From Achromobacter sp. ASV32 (lineage in GTDB: Bacteria; Pseudomonadota; Gammaproteobacteria; Burkholderiales; Burkholderiaceae_B), in contig NZ_JAELTJ010000008.1 in assembly GCF_016428805.1 (NCBI RefSeq), forward strand, positions 1 through 64,000: 64,000 nucleotides of DNA, written 5' to 3'. Shown one piece after another: positions 46,412-54,547 of the stretch. The notes beneath the pieces were generated by a model. The model saw only the letters and a program-made list of their open reading frames with translations. It was not told where the DNA came from and ran no database searches. The translations under genes and the position numbers were made by a program. Within the stretch, counting starts at the first letter, position 1. Each line of letters begins with the position of its first letter.

Positions 46412-47080
46412 TTACAGCTTGGCGTAGGCGGCTTCCAGGTCGCGGTGCAGCAGGTCGGCGAAGTCGGCACGCGCCGCGTCATGCTGCGACAGCAGGCGGG
46501 CCAGCACGACGTTGTCTTCCTCGCCGTTCCAGATCTTGATGTAGGTGCCTTCCTTGTAGCCGTGCTGCTGGCGGAAGATGTTCAGCACGTTCTTGGAAAC
46601 GTATTGGGTGTAGGCGTCGTTCCAGGTCATCTCGCAGGCGGTCATGCTTTGTTCCAGCAGCTTGAAGCTGGCGCGGCCGCACACCGCCAGGCCGCCGATC
46701 AGTTCCAGCAGTTCCGGCACGGACAGGCTGGCCAGCGCGTATTGCTTGCCGTCCAGCGTGACCGAGGCCGGGCCGGCCAGGTCGGCCACCAGCGCGTCGG
46801 CGGCGGCGTTGACGTCGCCCTTGGCCTGCACGATGGTGTGCGACAGATAGAAGTGCAGGATGTCGACCAGTTCCATCTGCACCTGCGGCAGGTCGATGGT
46901 CTGCTTTTTCCACCATTTCCAGCCGTAGTGTTCCAGCGCCTCGGCCGACTCGACGAACGCGGCGCGCAGGAAGCGGGCGCCGCCGTGGATCCAGTCCGGA
47001 TTGATCATGCTGTTCAGGTGGCCTTGCAGCTTCAGCATCGTGGCCGCCTGGGCCTGGTTCAATCCGACAACGTTATTCAC
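46412..47080 (-). CDS. Dimeric-type dUTP diphosphatase
   Basis: Predicted 222 aa, all-alpha NTP pyrophosphatase that hydrolyses dUTP to dUMP and pyrophosphate, keeping uracil out of DNA. MLKLQGHLNSMINPDWI, metal-binding ESAE...ELVDILHFYLS (ExxE/ExxD), KNVLNIFRQQHGYKEGTY and WNGEEDNVVL match the Campylobacter/trypanosomatid dimeric dUTPase family, not the trimeric Dut. I chose GTG 47080 because CGGAG lies 5 bases upstream; ATG 47134 is an alternative giving 240 aa. It is downstream of an unknown membrane protein and dedA. Confidence 0.88.
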   Translation of the reverse strand: MNNVVGLNQAQAATMLKLQGHLNSMINPDWIHGGARFLRAAFVESAEALEHYGWKWWKKQTIDLPQVQMELVDILHFYLSHTIVQAKGDVNAAADALVADLAGPASVTLDGKQYALASLSVPELLELIGGLAVCGRASFKLLEQSMTACEMTWNDAYTQYVSKNVLNIFRQQHGYKEGTYIKIWNGEEDNVVLARLLSQHDAARADFADLLHRDLEAAYAKL

Positions 47081-47155
47081 TTTCACTCCGGTATTCAGGG
47101 GGTCTTTCGACGGCGGCGGAAATGTTAGCACCATTGCGCCTGGCGCCGGCCGCGC

Positions 47156-47704
47156 TCAACCGTCCTTGCGGTACGACGAGGTCTTGAGCGGGGGCAGCTT
47201 GTTCAGCGGTTGCTTGCGCGGGTCGCGCGCGCCGCTGGCGGCCTTGAACAGCATGAACGCGAAGAAAGCCAGGAAGACCGCCGGCATCAGCTCGTCCAGG
47301 TCGAAGCGCGGGGCGCGCAGCGCCTTGAACGCCGCGTTGACCGCGGCCCAGCCGGTGATGGCGCCGCCGATGGTCAGGAAGATCCCCAGCTTGCGCTGGC
47401 GCGCGCGCTTGGCCATGGACACCGTGGCGGCGTCCTCCTGGCCGGGCACGGCGACCTGGGGCGCAGGCTCGGCGCGCCGCGATTGCAGCGGCGGGGGCGC
47501 CGATTTTCCCCAGGCCAGGTCGTACAGGGAATCCTGGGTGGGCTTGGCCGGCGGGGGAGATGACGTGGCGACGGGCACGCTGGCCTGCTGGCGCTTGGCT
47601 TCGGCCTTGTCCGGCACCCGGCCGGGCGCGGCGCCGCCCGCGCGCGACAGGTTTTCAACATAGCGCGCGAAGTCGCCGTTTTTCGGCTCCATATCTATTG
47701 CCAT
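47156..47704 (-). CDS. Membrane protein of unknown function
   Basis: Protein of 182 aa. The N-terminal ~95 residues are Pro/Ala/Lys-rich and probably disordered (MEPKNGDFARYVENLSRAG...); a basic patch (AKRARQRKLG) then leads into two TM helices (~108-130 and ~142-162, LMPAVFLAFFAFMLFKAA). The N-terminus is predicted to be cytoplasmic. GGAGAAAGAG immediately precedes ATG 47704. It lies 35 bases after dedA and 75 before the dUTPase, so probably one operon. Family not recognised. Confidence 0.75.
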   Translation of the reverse strand: MAIDMEPKNGDFARYVENLSRAGGAAPGRVPDKAEAKRQQASVPVATSSPPPAKPTQDSLYDLAWGKSAPPPLQSRRAEPAPQVAVPGQEDAATVSMAKRARQRKLGIFLTIGGAITGWAAVNAAFKALRAPRFDLDELMPAVFLAFFAFMLFKAASGARDPRKQPLNKLPPLKTSSYRKDG

Positions 47705-47739
47705 CTCTTTCTCCAGCCAGGGCCCATGGACGCTAGATC

Positions 47740-48378
47740 TCAGTTGCCGCGGCGCGCGCGCGCCGGCTGCCGGCGTTTGCGCATCATCGCGACCAGAAGC
47801 CCGAATCCTAGCAGCACCGAGAAGCCCGCGCCGATCATCATGGCAATCTGCTGGGCGTTTTCCGCCGCGCCCAGGCTGCGCGCCGTGATGTAGCCGGGCG
47901 CCAGCATCAGCGGCATCCACAGCACGGCCGACAGGACGTTGGCCATCTGGAAGCGGCCATGGGCCATGCCCATGACGCCTGCCACCGTCGGGATGGTCGA
48001 GCGGATCGGGCCCAGGAAGCGGCCGATCAGCACCGAAGCAAAGCCGTAGCGGTAGAAGAACAGCCGGGCGCGGGCGACGGCGGTGCGCTGCTGCTTGAGC
48101 GGCCAGCGGCGCAGCACGCTCGGGCCGGCCCAGCGGCCCAGGGCGTAGGACAGCGCGTCGCCGACGATGGCGCCGGCGATGCCCCAGGCCAGAATGCTCC
48201 AGGGCTCCAGCGTGCCCGCGCCGATCAGGCCGCCGGTCAGCAGCATCAACGCGGTCGCCGGGATGAACAGGCCAAGCAGCACCATGGATTCGCCCAGCGT
48301 CAGCAGGAACGTGATGGGGCCGGCCCAGGCCTGATTGGTTTCGATCAGCAGGCCGATCTTGTCGATGTATTGATCCAT
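47740..48378 (-). CDS. DedA-family membrane protein
   Basis: Inner-membrane protein of 212 aa. The DedA/SNARE-associated signature is clear: GDALSYALGRWAG, then FASVLIGRFLGPIRSTIPTV with the essential Arg residues, and re-entrant hydrophobic loops. DedA proteins are proton-dependent lipid-carrier (undecaprenyl-phosphate or phospholipid) flippases or related transporters in some species. First gene of a minus-strand group (dedA, unknown, dUTPase). Confidence 0.92.
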   Translation of the reverse strand: MDQYIDKIGLLIETNQAWAGPITFLLTLGESMVLLGLFIPATALMLLTGGLIGAGTLEPWSILAWGIAGAIVGDALSYALGRWAGPSVLRRWPLKQQRTAVARARLFFYRYGFASVLIGRFLGPIRSTIPTVAGVMGMAHGRFQMANVLSAVLWMPLMLAPGYITARSLGAAENAQQIAMMIGAGFSVLLGFGLLVAMMRKRRQPARARRGN

Positions 48379-48482
48379 GAGACGGAACTTGAAAAGAAGC
48401 TGAACGCAATCGGGTATCTTAACGCCTGCGCGGTGGACGGCATGTGAAAAAGCCGCTCGCGGAAAGCTATCGTCGGAGTGTT

Positions 48483-49523
48483 ATGGATTCGGTTACACAA
48501 GCTGTGCTGGGCGCGGGCATACAAGGGGCGCTGCTGGGGCGCGCGCAGGGACGGCGGGCGTTGTTCTACGGGGCGGCGCTGGCCACGGTGCCCGATCTGG
48601 ACGTGCTGGTGCGCTATCCCGACCCCGTGTCGCTGATGACCTATCACCGCGGCTTTTCGCATTCCCTTTTCGTCTTGACCGGGTTGGCGTTGTTGCTGAC
48701 CTGGCTGATACGCAGGTATTGGCCGCAGGCGCCCTACAGCGGCAGGCGGTTGTTCCTGACCTTATGGCTGGTATTGGTGACGCATCCATTGCTGGATGCG
48801 TTCACCGTCTACGGCACCCAGCTGTTCTGGCCGCTGGCGTCCATTCCCGAAAGCTGGTCGGCGGTTTTCATCATCGATCCCGTCTATACGGTGCCCTTGC
48901 TGCTGGCGGCGGTCTACGCGACGGCCGTGGGCATGACGCGCAACGCCCGTCGCTATCTGGCGGGCGCCCTGGTCTTCAGCACGGCCTACCTGGGCTTCGG
49001 GCTGGCGGGGCGGATCGCGGCCGAGCACCGCGTGCGCGATGCGATGCAGGCGCAAGGCGTGGCCGTCACCGAAGTGCGCGCCATGCCCATGCCCTTGAAT
49101 ACGCTGCTCTGGCGCGTCATCGCCAAGACGCCCGATGGCCATTACTACGAGGCCGTCAGCAGTTGGTTCGACCGGGCGGCGCCCGAATGGCTGCGGCAGC
49201 CGTTGAACCTGGACGCGGGCCAGGCACTGGCCGGGGTGCCCCTGCACGAGCGCCTGCGCTGGTTCACCGACGATTGGCTGCGCTATGACGTAATGGGCGA
49301 CGCGCTGGTCGTGACCGACCTGCGCATGGGCATGGCGGGCCACTACAACTTCCGCTTCAAAATGGCCGAGCGCGCGCCGGACGGCGCCTGGCGGCCGGTC
49401 ACGCCGTCCCGGTGGCCGAGCGAGCGAGGCGGTTGGGATGAATTGAAACTGGTGCTGGCCCGCGTCCTGCACGCCCAGCCCCCGCTGCCGCTGGCGCAGT
49501 GGGCAGAGACGGCCACGCGCTAG
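48483..49523 (+). CDS. Membrane-bound metal-dependent hydrolase (DUF457/YbcI type)
   Basis: Predicted 346 aa. The N-terminal half carries the family's metal-ligand motifs, VPDLDVL, HRGFSHSL and THPLLDAFTVYGT, between about four to five TM helices. The C-terminal ~170 residues are soluble. ATG 48483 has GGAG 6 bases upstream; an in-frame ATG at 48444 is less likely. These proteins are predicted zinc-type hydrolases of unknown substrate, in some species SOS-linked; no LexA box was seen here. It is divergent from dedA. Confidence 0.85.
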   Translation: MDSVTQAVLGAGIQGALLGRAQGRRALFYGAALATVPDLDVLVRYPDPVSLMTYHRGFSHSLFVLTGLALLLTWLIRRYWPQAPYSGRRLFLTLWLVLVTHPLLDAFTVYGTQLFWPLASIPESWSAVFIIDPVYTVPLLLAAVYATAVGMTRNARRYLAGALVFSTAYLGFGLAGRIAAEHRVRDAMQAQGVAVTEVRAMPMPLNTLLWRVIAKTPDGHYYEAVSSWFDRAAPEWLRQPLNLDAGQALAGVPLHERLRWFTDDWLRYDVMGDALVVTDLRMGMAGHYNFRFKMAERAPDGAWRPVTPSRWPSERGGWDELKLVLARVLHAQPPLPLAQWAETATR

Positions 49524-49535
49524 CGGGCCGCCGGT

Positions 49536-49988
49536 CTACGGTGCCGGGGCGGACAGCAGGGCGGGCACGAAACCCGTGCTCGCCAGCGTCTTGACCGGCA
49601 GGAACAGCGGTTCCGGCAGCTCGCTCCAGCGAAACCATTCCCACGCCAGGCACTTGCCGGGTTCCAGTATCCGCGGCGGCGCGTCGTCCACCACCGAGGC
49701 TTCGACAAAGCAGGTGACGTAGTGCTTGCCTTCGTCGGGCATGACATCGTTGGTATAGGGCGCCGGCAGGACCCGTGCGAGCGTCAGGCCGGTTTCTTCC
49801 AGGACTTCCCTGCGGGCGCAGGCCTCGACGCTTTCGCCGAATTCCAGATGTCCGCCGGCCAGCGCCCAGGTGCCCGCGCCGTGCGAACCCGCGCGCTTAC
49901 CCAACAGAATCCGTCCGTCACGAATGATGAGCACGCCGACACCCACTTGCGGTTGTGGGGATGGGGACGGCTGAGCGGTATTGGTCAT
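49536..49988 (-). CDS. Nudix hydrolase
   Basis: Protein of 150 aa with an intact Nudix box, [24 protein letters not shown], at ~45-68 (REVLEE metal ligands present). The adjacent [19 protein letters not shown] resembles MutT/NUDT15-type nucleotide sanitising enzymes; the exact substrate is not predictable. The start is [10 protein letters not shown] at 49988; an extension to 50168 has no homology. It is convergent with the DUF457 gene, 12 bases apart. The 237 bases upstream to iclR include the IclR operator. Confidence 0.9.
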   Translation of the reverse strand: MTNTAQPSPSPQPQVGVGVLIIRDGRILLGKRAGSHGAGTWALAGGHLEFGESVEACARREVLEETGLTLARVLPAPYTNDVMPDEGKHYVTCFVEASVVDDAPPRILEPGKCLAWEWFRWSELPEPLFLPVKTLASTGFVPALLSAPAP

Positions 49989-50195
49989 GGCGGCGAAGGG
50001 TTTCCGTTGTGTCCGGGTGAAGTGCCGCATCGTGTCTGAATTCGCGGGAGTCCGCAATTCGCCGGGACGCCATGCCGGCGCATGCCCGCTCGGCGCTGCG
50101 CCGGAACGGACCTGCGTGCCCGGTCCCGGAACAGGCCCCGGGCGCATCCGTATTGACCCGATCTTCATGGCTGCATTATTCTTGTTCTCTATTAA

Positions 50196-50221
50196 GGAAC
50201 CATGGTTCCGTTTTATGGAAC
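50196..50221. promoter_or_regulatory. GGAAC/GTTCC operator before iclR
   Basis: GGAACCATGGTTCC (50196-50209) is a perfect 14-bp palindrome. Its right half also pairs with a third site to give GTTCCGTTTTATGGAAC (50205-50221). It ends 4 bases before the iclR ATG, consistent with autoregulation. Confidence 0.65.
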
Positions 50222-50225
50222 AAAA

Positions 50226-50993
50226 ATGAGCATTCTAGACGGCGTCCAACGCGTCCTGTCGCTATATGCCGAAGGCGCGGCGGAATTGAGCTTCACCGAC
50301 GTTGCCCAGCGCCTGTCCCTGCCGAAGAGCTCTGCCTCGCGCCTGCTGAACCAGATGCAGCACTACGGCATGCTGGACCAGGACGCGACGACGCGCCGCT
50401 ATCGGCCTGGTGCCTTGCTGTCGCAGGCGGTGCGCGCCGGCATGGCCGCCACGCCGCTGGACGAAGCCTGCCGCAAGGTGCTGACCCGCCTGTCCGAGGA
50501 CAGCGGCCTGACCGCCTACCTGTCCACCCTGAACCAGCGTGAAACCGTGGTGCTGCAGCGGCTGAACGGCTCGCATCCCGTGCAGGTGCTGGCGCCGCCC
50601 GGGTCACGCCGCGCCGCCTCGGGCACGGCGATGGGGCGGGCGCTGCTGTCGCGCCTGACCCAGGCCGAGTTCGACGCACTCTACGGCGTTGATCCGGCCC
50701 AGGCCCTGCCGATGGAAGGCAAGGACTGCCCGGCCACCGTCGGCGAGTTGGCCCAGCGCGTGGCGCAGACCCGCGCCGACCGTTGCGGCGTGGCCATCGA
50801 CCAGGCCATGCCCGGCATCGGCGCGGTGGCGGCGGCCGTGCGCGATCCGGCCAACGGCGAACTGCGCGGGCTGTGCCTGTCATTCGTTTCCTTCCAGGCC
50901 GACGCCGCCCGCGTGGCGACCCTGCGTGCATCCCTGATGCAGCAGGTCGCCGCGCTGGGCCGCGAACTGAACGATCCCTTCTGGCTGGCCTGA
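50226..50993 (+). CDS. IclR-family regulator of the PepE-DUF1177-AroM cluster
   Basis: Regulator of 255 aa. Winged helix-turn-helix at ~5-60 ([22 protein letters not shown]), then the effector-binding domain with [22 protein letters not shown] and [21 protein letters not shown] typical of IclR. The start [11 protein letters not shown] is chosen at ATG 50226, just after the operator; no Shine-Dalgarno is present because the operator occupies that space. It probably controls the four genes 92 bases downstream. Its effector may be the imported substrate or product of that pathway. Confidence 0.9.
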   Translation: MSILDGVQRVLSLYAEGAAELSFTDVAQRLSLPKSSASRLLNQMQHYGMLDQDATTRRYRPGALLSQAVRAGMAATPLDEACRKVLTRLSEDSGLTAYLSTLNQRETVVLQRLNGSHPVQVLAPPGSRRAASGTAMGRALLSRLTQAEFDALYGVDPAQALPMEGKDCPATVGELAQRVAQTRADRCGVAIDQAMPGIGAVAAAVRDPANGELRGLCLSFVSFQADAARVATLRASLMQQVAALGRELNDPFWLA

Positions 50994-51085
50994 TACAAGC
51001 TCAGCTGACTTCCTTTAACCGATAGCGCCGCATTGCAGCCGCGTCTTTGCGGCACCCCGACTCAACGATCCCACGGAAACCTCTC

Positions 51086-51790
51086 ATGAACCTTCTGCTT
51101 CTCAGCAATTCCAGCAGCGACGCCGGCTACCTGGTGCACGCGCTGCCCGACGTCCGCGAACTGATCGAATCCCTGCCGGCCGGCGCCAAAGCCGTGTTCG
51201 TGCCGTTCGCGGGCGTGACCCGCGACTGGGACGACTACACCGCGCTGGTGGTGTCGGCGCTGGCTGACACGGGCCTGGACATCCAGGGGCTGCATCGCGC
51301 CGCCGATCCGGTGGCCGCGCTGGAAGGCGCCGCCGTCATCATTGTGGGGGGCGGCAATACCTTCAATCTGCTGGGCCAGTTGCGGCGCCAGGGCCTGCTG
51401 GACGTGGTGGCGCGCCGCGTGCGCGATGGCGCGGCCTATCTGGGCTGGAGCGCGGGCTCGAATCTGGCCTGCCCCAGTATCTGCACCACCAACGACATGC
51501 CGATCACCGACCCCGAAGGCTTCGATGCGCTGGGCCTGCTGACGTTCCAGATCAATCCGCACTACACCAACGCCCACCCGCCCGGCCACCGCGGCGAAAC
51601 CCGCGCGCAGCGCCTGGCCGAGTTCTGCACGCTGAATCCGACGATGCCGGTGTTGGGCCTGCCCGAAGGCGCTGCCTTGCGCGTACGCGGTGATGCCGTT
51701 GCCCTGATCGGTCCGCACGATGCGCCGCTGTTCCTGGGTCACGCCGAGCCGCGCGTGTTTCGCCCGGGGCCGCTGGAGATCCCGGCATGA
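51086..51790 (+). CDS. pepE: PepE-type aspartyl dipeptidase (S51)
   Basis: Cytoplasmic serine peptidase of 234 aa, close in length to Salmonella PepE, which hydrolyses Asp-X dipeptides. The nucleophile elbow GWSAGSNLACPSICTTNDMP, the preceding IIVGGGNTFNLLGQL and the downstream NPHYTNAHPPGHRGETR (catalytic His region) are all family features. Start ATG 51086 (MNLLLLSNSS). Its TGA overlaps the next gene's ATG, so the two are translationally coupled. Other S51 substrates (isoaspartyl peptides, cyanophycin dipeptides) are possible. Confidence 0.9.
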   Translation: MNLLLLSNSSSDAGYLVHALPDVRELIESLPAGAKAVFVPFAGVTRDWDDYTALVVSALADTGLDIQGLHRAADPVAALEGAAVIIVGGGNTFNLLGQLRRQGLLDVVARRVRDGAAYLGWSAGSNLACPSICTTNDMPITDPEGFDALGLLTFQINPHYTNAHPPGHRGETRAQRLAEFCTLNPTMPVLGLPEGAALRVRGDAVALIGPHDAPLFLGHAEPRVFRPGPLEIPA

Positions 51791-52716
51791 AGCAGGTCAT
51801 CGACACCATCGAACTGCTGTCCTCGGCCCACATCACGGGCGAGGACGTGGCGCAGCATCTGCGCGCGGCGGGTCATTGCGAGGTCGAGGTCACGCACCTC
51901 GAACGCGACGGCGCCGCCACGGATTTCCTGTCCATCGTCATTCCCGGCTCGGATGACGCCGCGCCGCAATTGGGCATCGTCGGCCGTCTGGGCGGCATCG
52001 GCGCGCGTCCGGCCGTCACCGGGCTGGTGTCCGACAGCGATGGCGCGGTGGTCGCCATCGCCACGGCGCTCAAGCTCATGGCCATGGCGCGCCAAGGCGA
52101 TGTGTTGCCCGGCACCGTGCGCATCCGCACCCACATCTGCCCGCGTGCGGGCACCCGTCCGCATCACCCCGTGCCGATGATGAAGTCACCGTTTCCCATG
52201 CGCGAAATGATGTCGCACGAAGTGGACCCGCGCATGGACGCCATCCTGTCGGTGGATACCACCCGCGGTAACCGCCTGGTGAACCAGCGCGGCGTGGCGA
52301 TCACGCCGGTGGCCAAACAGGGCTATCTGCTGCGCATTCCGGAAACCATGCTGGATGTGCTGGGCTGGGTCAGCGGCCAACTGCCCCTGACGCTGCCGCT
52401 GACCACGCAAGACATCACGCCCTACGAAAACGGGCTGTGGCATGTCAACTCGCTGATGCAGCCGGCCATCGTCACCGACGCGCCCGTGGTGGGCGTGGCC
52501 TTGACGGCGCAGACCGCCGTGCCCGGCTGCGCCACCGGCGTGACCAACGCGGTCGATGCCGATATGGCCATGCGCTTCTGCATCGAAATCGCCAAGCTCT
52601 TCGGGCAGGGCGCCATGACCTTCTTTGACGCCGCCGAATGGAACGCGCTGCAAAGCCGCTACGGTTCCATGGCGCGCTTGCAGACGATCGGCAACGATTC
52701 CAAGGACACGCAATGA
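51787..52716 (+). CDS. DUF1177 protein
   Basis: Protein of 309 aa covering the whole DUF1177 family, whose function is not known. Notable conserved blocks: GIVGRLGGIGARPAVTGLVS, THICPRAGTRPHHPVPMM, LSVDTTRGNRLVNQRG and TDAPVVGVALTAQT. The His/Asp-rich motifs (HPVPMMKSPF, EVDPRMDAILSVDTTRG) suggest a hydrolase or metal-dependent fold, but this is inference. No signal or TM. Overlaps pepE and aroM by 4 bases each. Confidence 0.85.
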   Translation: MKQVIDTIELLSSAHITGEDVAQHLRAAGHCEVEVTHLERDGAATDFLSIVIPGSDDAAPQLGIVGRLGGIGARPAVTGLVSDSDGAVVAIATALKLMAMARQGDVLPGTVRIRTHICPRAGTRPHHPVPMMKSPFPMREMMSHEVDPRMDAILSVDTTRGNRLVNQRGVAITPVAKQGYLLRIPETMLDVLGWVSGQLPLTLPLTTQDITPYENGLWHVNSLMQPAIVTDAPVVGVALTAQTAVPGCATGVTNAVDADMAMRFCIEIAKLFGQGAMTFFDAAEWNALQSRYGSMARLQTIGNDSKDTQ

Positions 52717-53402
52717 GCGCACGCCCTTCGCGCCGCGTGGCGTTCTTCACCATCGGCCAATCGCCGCGCAGCGACGTCGTGCCCGAAATGGCGCCGCTGC
52801 TGGGCGCGCACGTGCGGATCGACGAATTCGGCGCGCTGGATGGCCTGGATGACGCCGCGCTGGCCGCCTTGGCACCGCGTCCGGGCGAATATCGCTTTGC
52901 CACGCGGCTGCGCGACGGCGCGCAGATCGAGCTGGATGCGGCCGCCGCCGAAGCCCGCCTGGCGCAAGTCATGCGCGACGCGGATGCTTCGGGCTACGAC
53001 CTGATGGTGCCGTTGTGCACCGGCACCGCGATCGCGCCGATGCGTACGCTGGTGATCGAGCCGCAGCAGGTCGTGGATCACCTGGTTGCGGGCCTGTCGC
53101 AGCATTGCCGCAAGGTCGGGCTGGTCGTGCCGCTGGCCGCCCAGGTGGATGCCTTCCACATGGCCGTTGCGCTGGAATGCGAAGCGCGCCTCGCGCACGC
53201 CTCGCCCTACGAATCCGACGCGGACCGCGCCGCCGCGTCTTTTGCGCAGGCGGGCCGTGAGCTGGCCGACTGCGATCTCATCATCATGCACTGCATGGGT
53301 TACGCCGAGCGCATGCGGCAGGCGGTGGCAGCGGCGTCGGGGCGTCCGGTGCTGCTGTCCAACCGCCTGGTGGCGCAGACGCTCGCACAAATATTGGAAT
53401 AA
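52713..53402 (+). CDS. aroM: AroM-family protein
   Basis: Protein of 229 aa, similar in length to Escherichia coli AroM, a protein without known function that is named only for its place in the aroL operon. The N-terminal VAFFTIGQSPRSDVVPEM is the family hallmark. Two well-separated cysteines, Cys102 in VPLCTGT and Cys194 in IIMHCMGY, resemble the two-Cys arrangement of Asp/Glu racemase-superfamily enzymes. Start ATG 52713 overlaps the DUF1177 stop; an in-frame upstream start at 52638 lies within DUF1177. No aromatic-pathway gene is nearby, so its role here belongs to the pepE/DUF1177 cluster. Confidence 0.88.
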   Translation: MSARPSRRVAFFTIGQSPRSDVVPEMAPLLGAHVRIDEFGALDGLDDAALAALAPRPGEYRFATRLRDGAQIELDAAAAEARLAQVMRDADASGYDLMVPLCTGTAIAPMRTLVIEPQQVVDHLVAGLSQHCRKVGLVVPLAAQVDAFHMAVALECEARLAHASPYESDADRAAASFAQAGRELADCDLIIMHCMGYAERMRQAVAAASGRPVLLSNRLVAQTLAQILE

Positions 53403-53416
53403 GGGGAAACCACTTC

Positions 53417-54406
53417 ATGTTCAGCAGCACTTTGCAACGCGCCGCGGGCGCACTGTTTATCACCGCCTCGCTGGCCGCCGCGCCGGCCTTGGCCGCCGAC
53501 GCCTGGAAGCCGACCAAGCCGGTACGCCTGCTGGTGGGCTTCGCGCCCGGCGGTTCCGCCGACACGCTGGCGCGTCTGTTGGCAGAGCCGCTGTCGCAGC
53601 GCCTGGGCCAGACCGTCGTGGTCGAGAACCTGGCCGGCGCCGGTGGCAACATCATGGCGTACCGCCTGTCGCAATCGCAGCCCGACGGCTACACCATCGG
53701 CATCGCGGCCGCGGGGTCCATGGCCATCACGCATGTCCTCAATCCCAAGGGCACCAATTACAAGCCGGCCGATTTCACGCCCATTACCTTGGCCGCTGTG
53801 CAGCCCAATGTCGTCATCGTCAACAAGGACGTGCCGGCCAACAACCTGGCGGAATTGAAGGACTACTTCCAGAAAACGCCCACGGCCACCTACGGCACCG
53901 CCGGCGTGGGCATCTCCAACCACCTGATCGCCGAGACGATGCTGTACAAGATGGGCGTGAAGGTGCCGCACGCGGCCTACCGCGGCGCCGCGCCGGTCAT
54001 CACCGACCTGCTCGGCGGCCATATCGCGATGACGATGGACAATATCTCCACCGCCGCGCCTCTGGCGAGCCAGGGCAAGGTCAAGGCCATCGCCGTGGCC
54101 TCTCTCAAGCGCTCGGCGCAATTGCCCAACGTGCCCACGCTGGACGAGCAGGGCCTGAAGGGCTTCGACATGCCGACCTGGCAGGGCGTATTCGCCCCGG
54201 CAGGCCTGCCGGCGGACGTGCTGGCGGCCTACTACGGTGCGCTGCAGGACGTGCTGAAGCAACCGGCCGTGATCGAGAAGATGGCGGGCCTGGGTTCGGA
54301 GCCGGTCACGGGCATGACGCCCGAGAAGTTCGGCCAGTTCCTCGAAAACGACCGCAAGCAATGGGCCGACATCGTGCGCGCGGCGCATATCAGCCTGGAG
54401 CAGTAA
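53417..54406 (+). CDS. Bug/TctC-type tripartite tricarboxylate receptor
   Basis: Periplasmic solute-binding protein of 329 aa, Bug family, greatly expanded in Bordetella and Achromobacter. Signal peptide 1-27 (APALA-A). Signature KPVRLLVGFAPGGSADTLAR, NLAGAGGNIMA, YRGAAPVITDLLGGHI and FAPAGLPADVLA. Bug proteins bind carboxylates and amino acids such as Asp or Glu; an aspartyl compound would suit the upstream PepE. It starts 14 bases after aroM and ends the cluster at a strong terminator. No TctA/TctB membrane partners are nearby. Confidence 0.92.
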   Translation: MFSSTLQRAAGALFITASLAAAPALAADAWKPTKPVRLLVGFAPGGSADTLARLLAEPLSQRLGQTVVVENLAGAGGNIMAYRLSQSQPDGYTIGIAAAGSMAITHVLNPKGTNYKPADFTPITLAAVQPNVVIVNKDVPANNLAELKDYFQKTPTATYGTAGVGISNHLIAETMLYKMGVKVPHAAYRGAAPVITDLLGGHIAMTMDNISTAAPLASQGKVKAIAVASLKRSAQLPNVPTLDEQGLKGFDMPTWQGVFAPAGLPADVLAAYYGALQDVLKQPAVIEKMAGLGSEPVTGMTPEKFGQFLENDRKQWADIVRAAHISLEQ

Positions 54407-54465
54407 CGCAGGCGGCCGATGCCGGCATCCGAGCCTGGGCTGGCGCCGTGCAGCGCTACCCAAGC

Positions 54466-54498
54466 AAAAACGCCAGACTTTCGTCTGGCGTTTTTTTT
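54466..54498. terminator. Bidirectional terminator between bug receptor and coaBC
   Basis: A 13-bp stem (AAAAACGCCAGAC / GTCTGGCGTTTTT, loop TTTC) with eight T on the plus strand and five T on the minus strand, between convergent genes. Confidence 0.92.
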
Positions 54499-54547
54499 GG
54501 TGCACAGGGGGCGGCCCGCAGCGCGTATTGCGGGTTTCTCAGGTCGC

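Noticed and set aside
47081-47134. ATG 47134 as the dUTPase start
   Set aside because: The extra 18 residues are Pro-rich and non-homologous, and GTG 47080 has a well-spaced CGGAG; kept as an alternative only.
52713-53402. AroM as an aromatic amino-acid biosynthesis enzyme
   Set aside because: The name comes from its position in the Escherichia coli aroL operon; no aromatic-pathway gene is near and no such activity is established.
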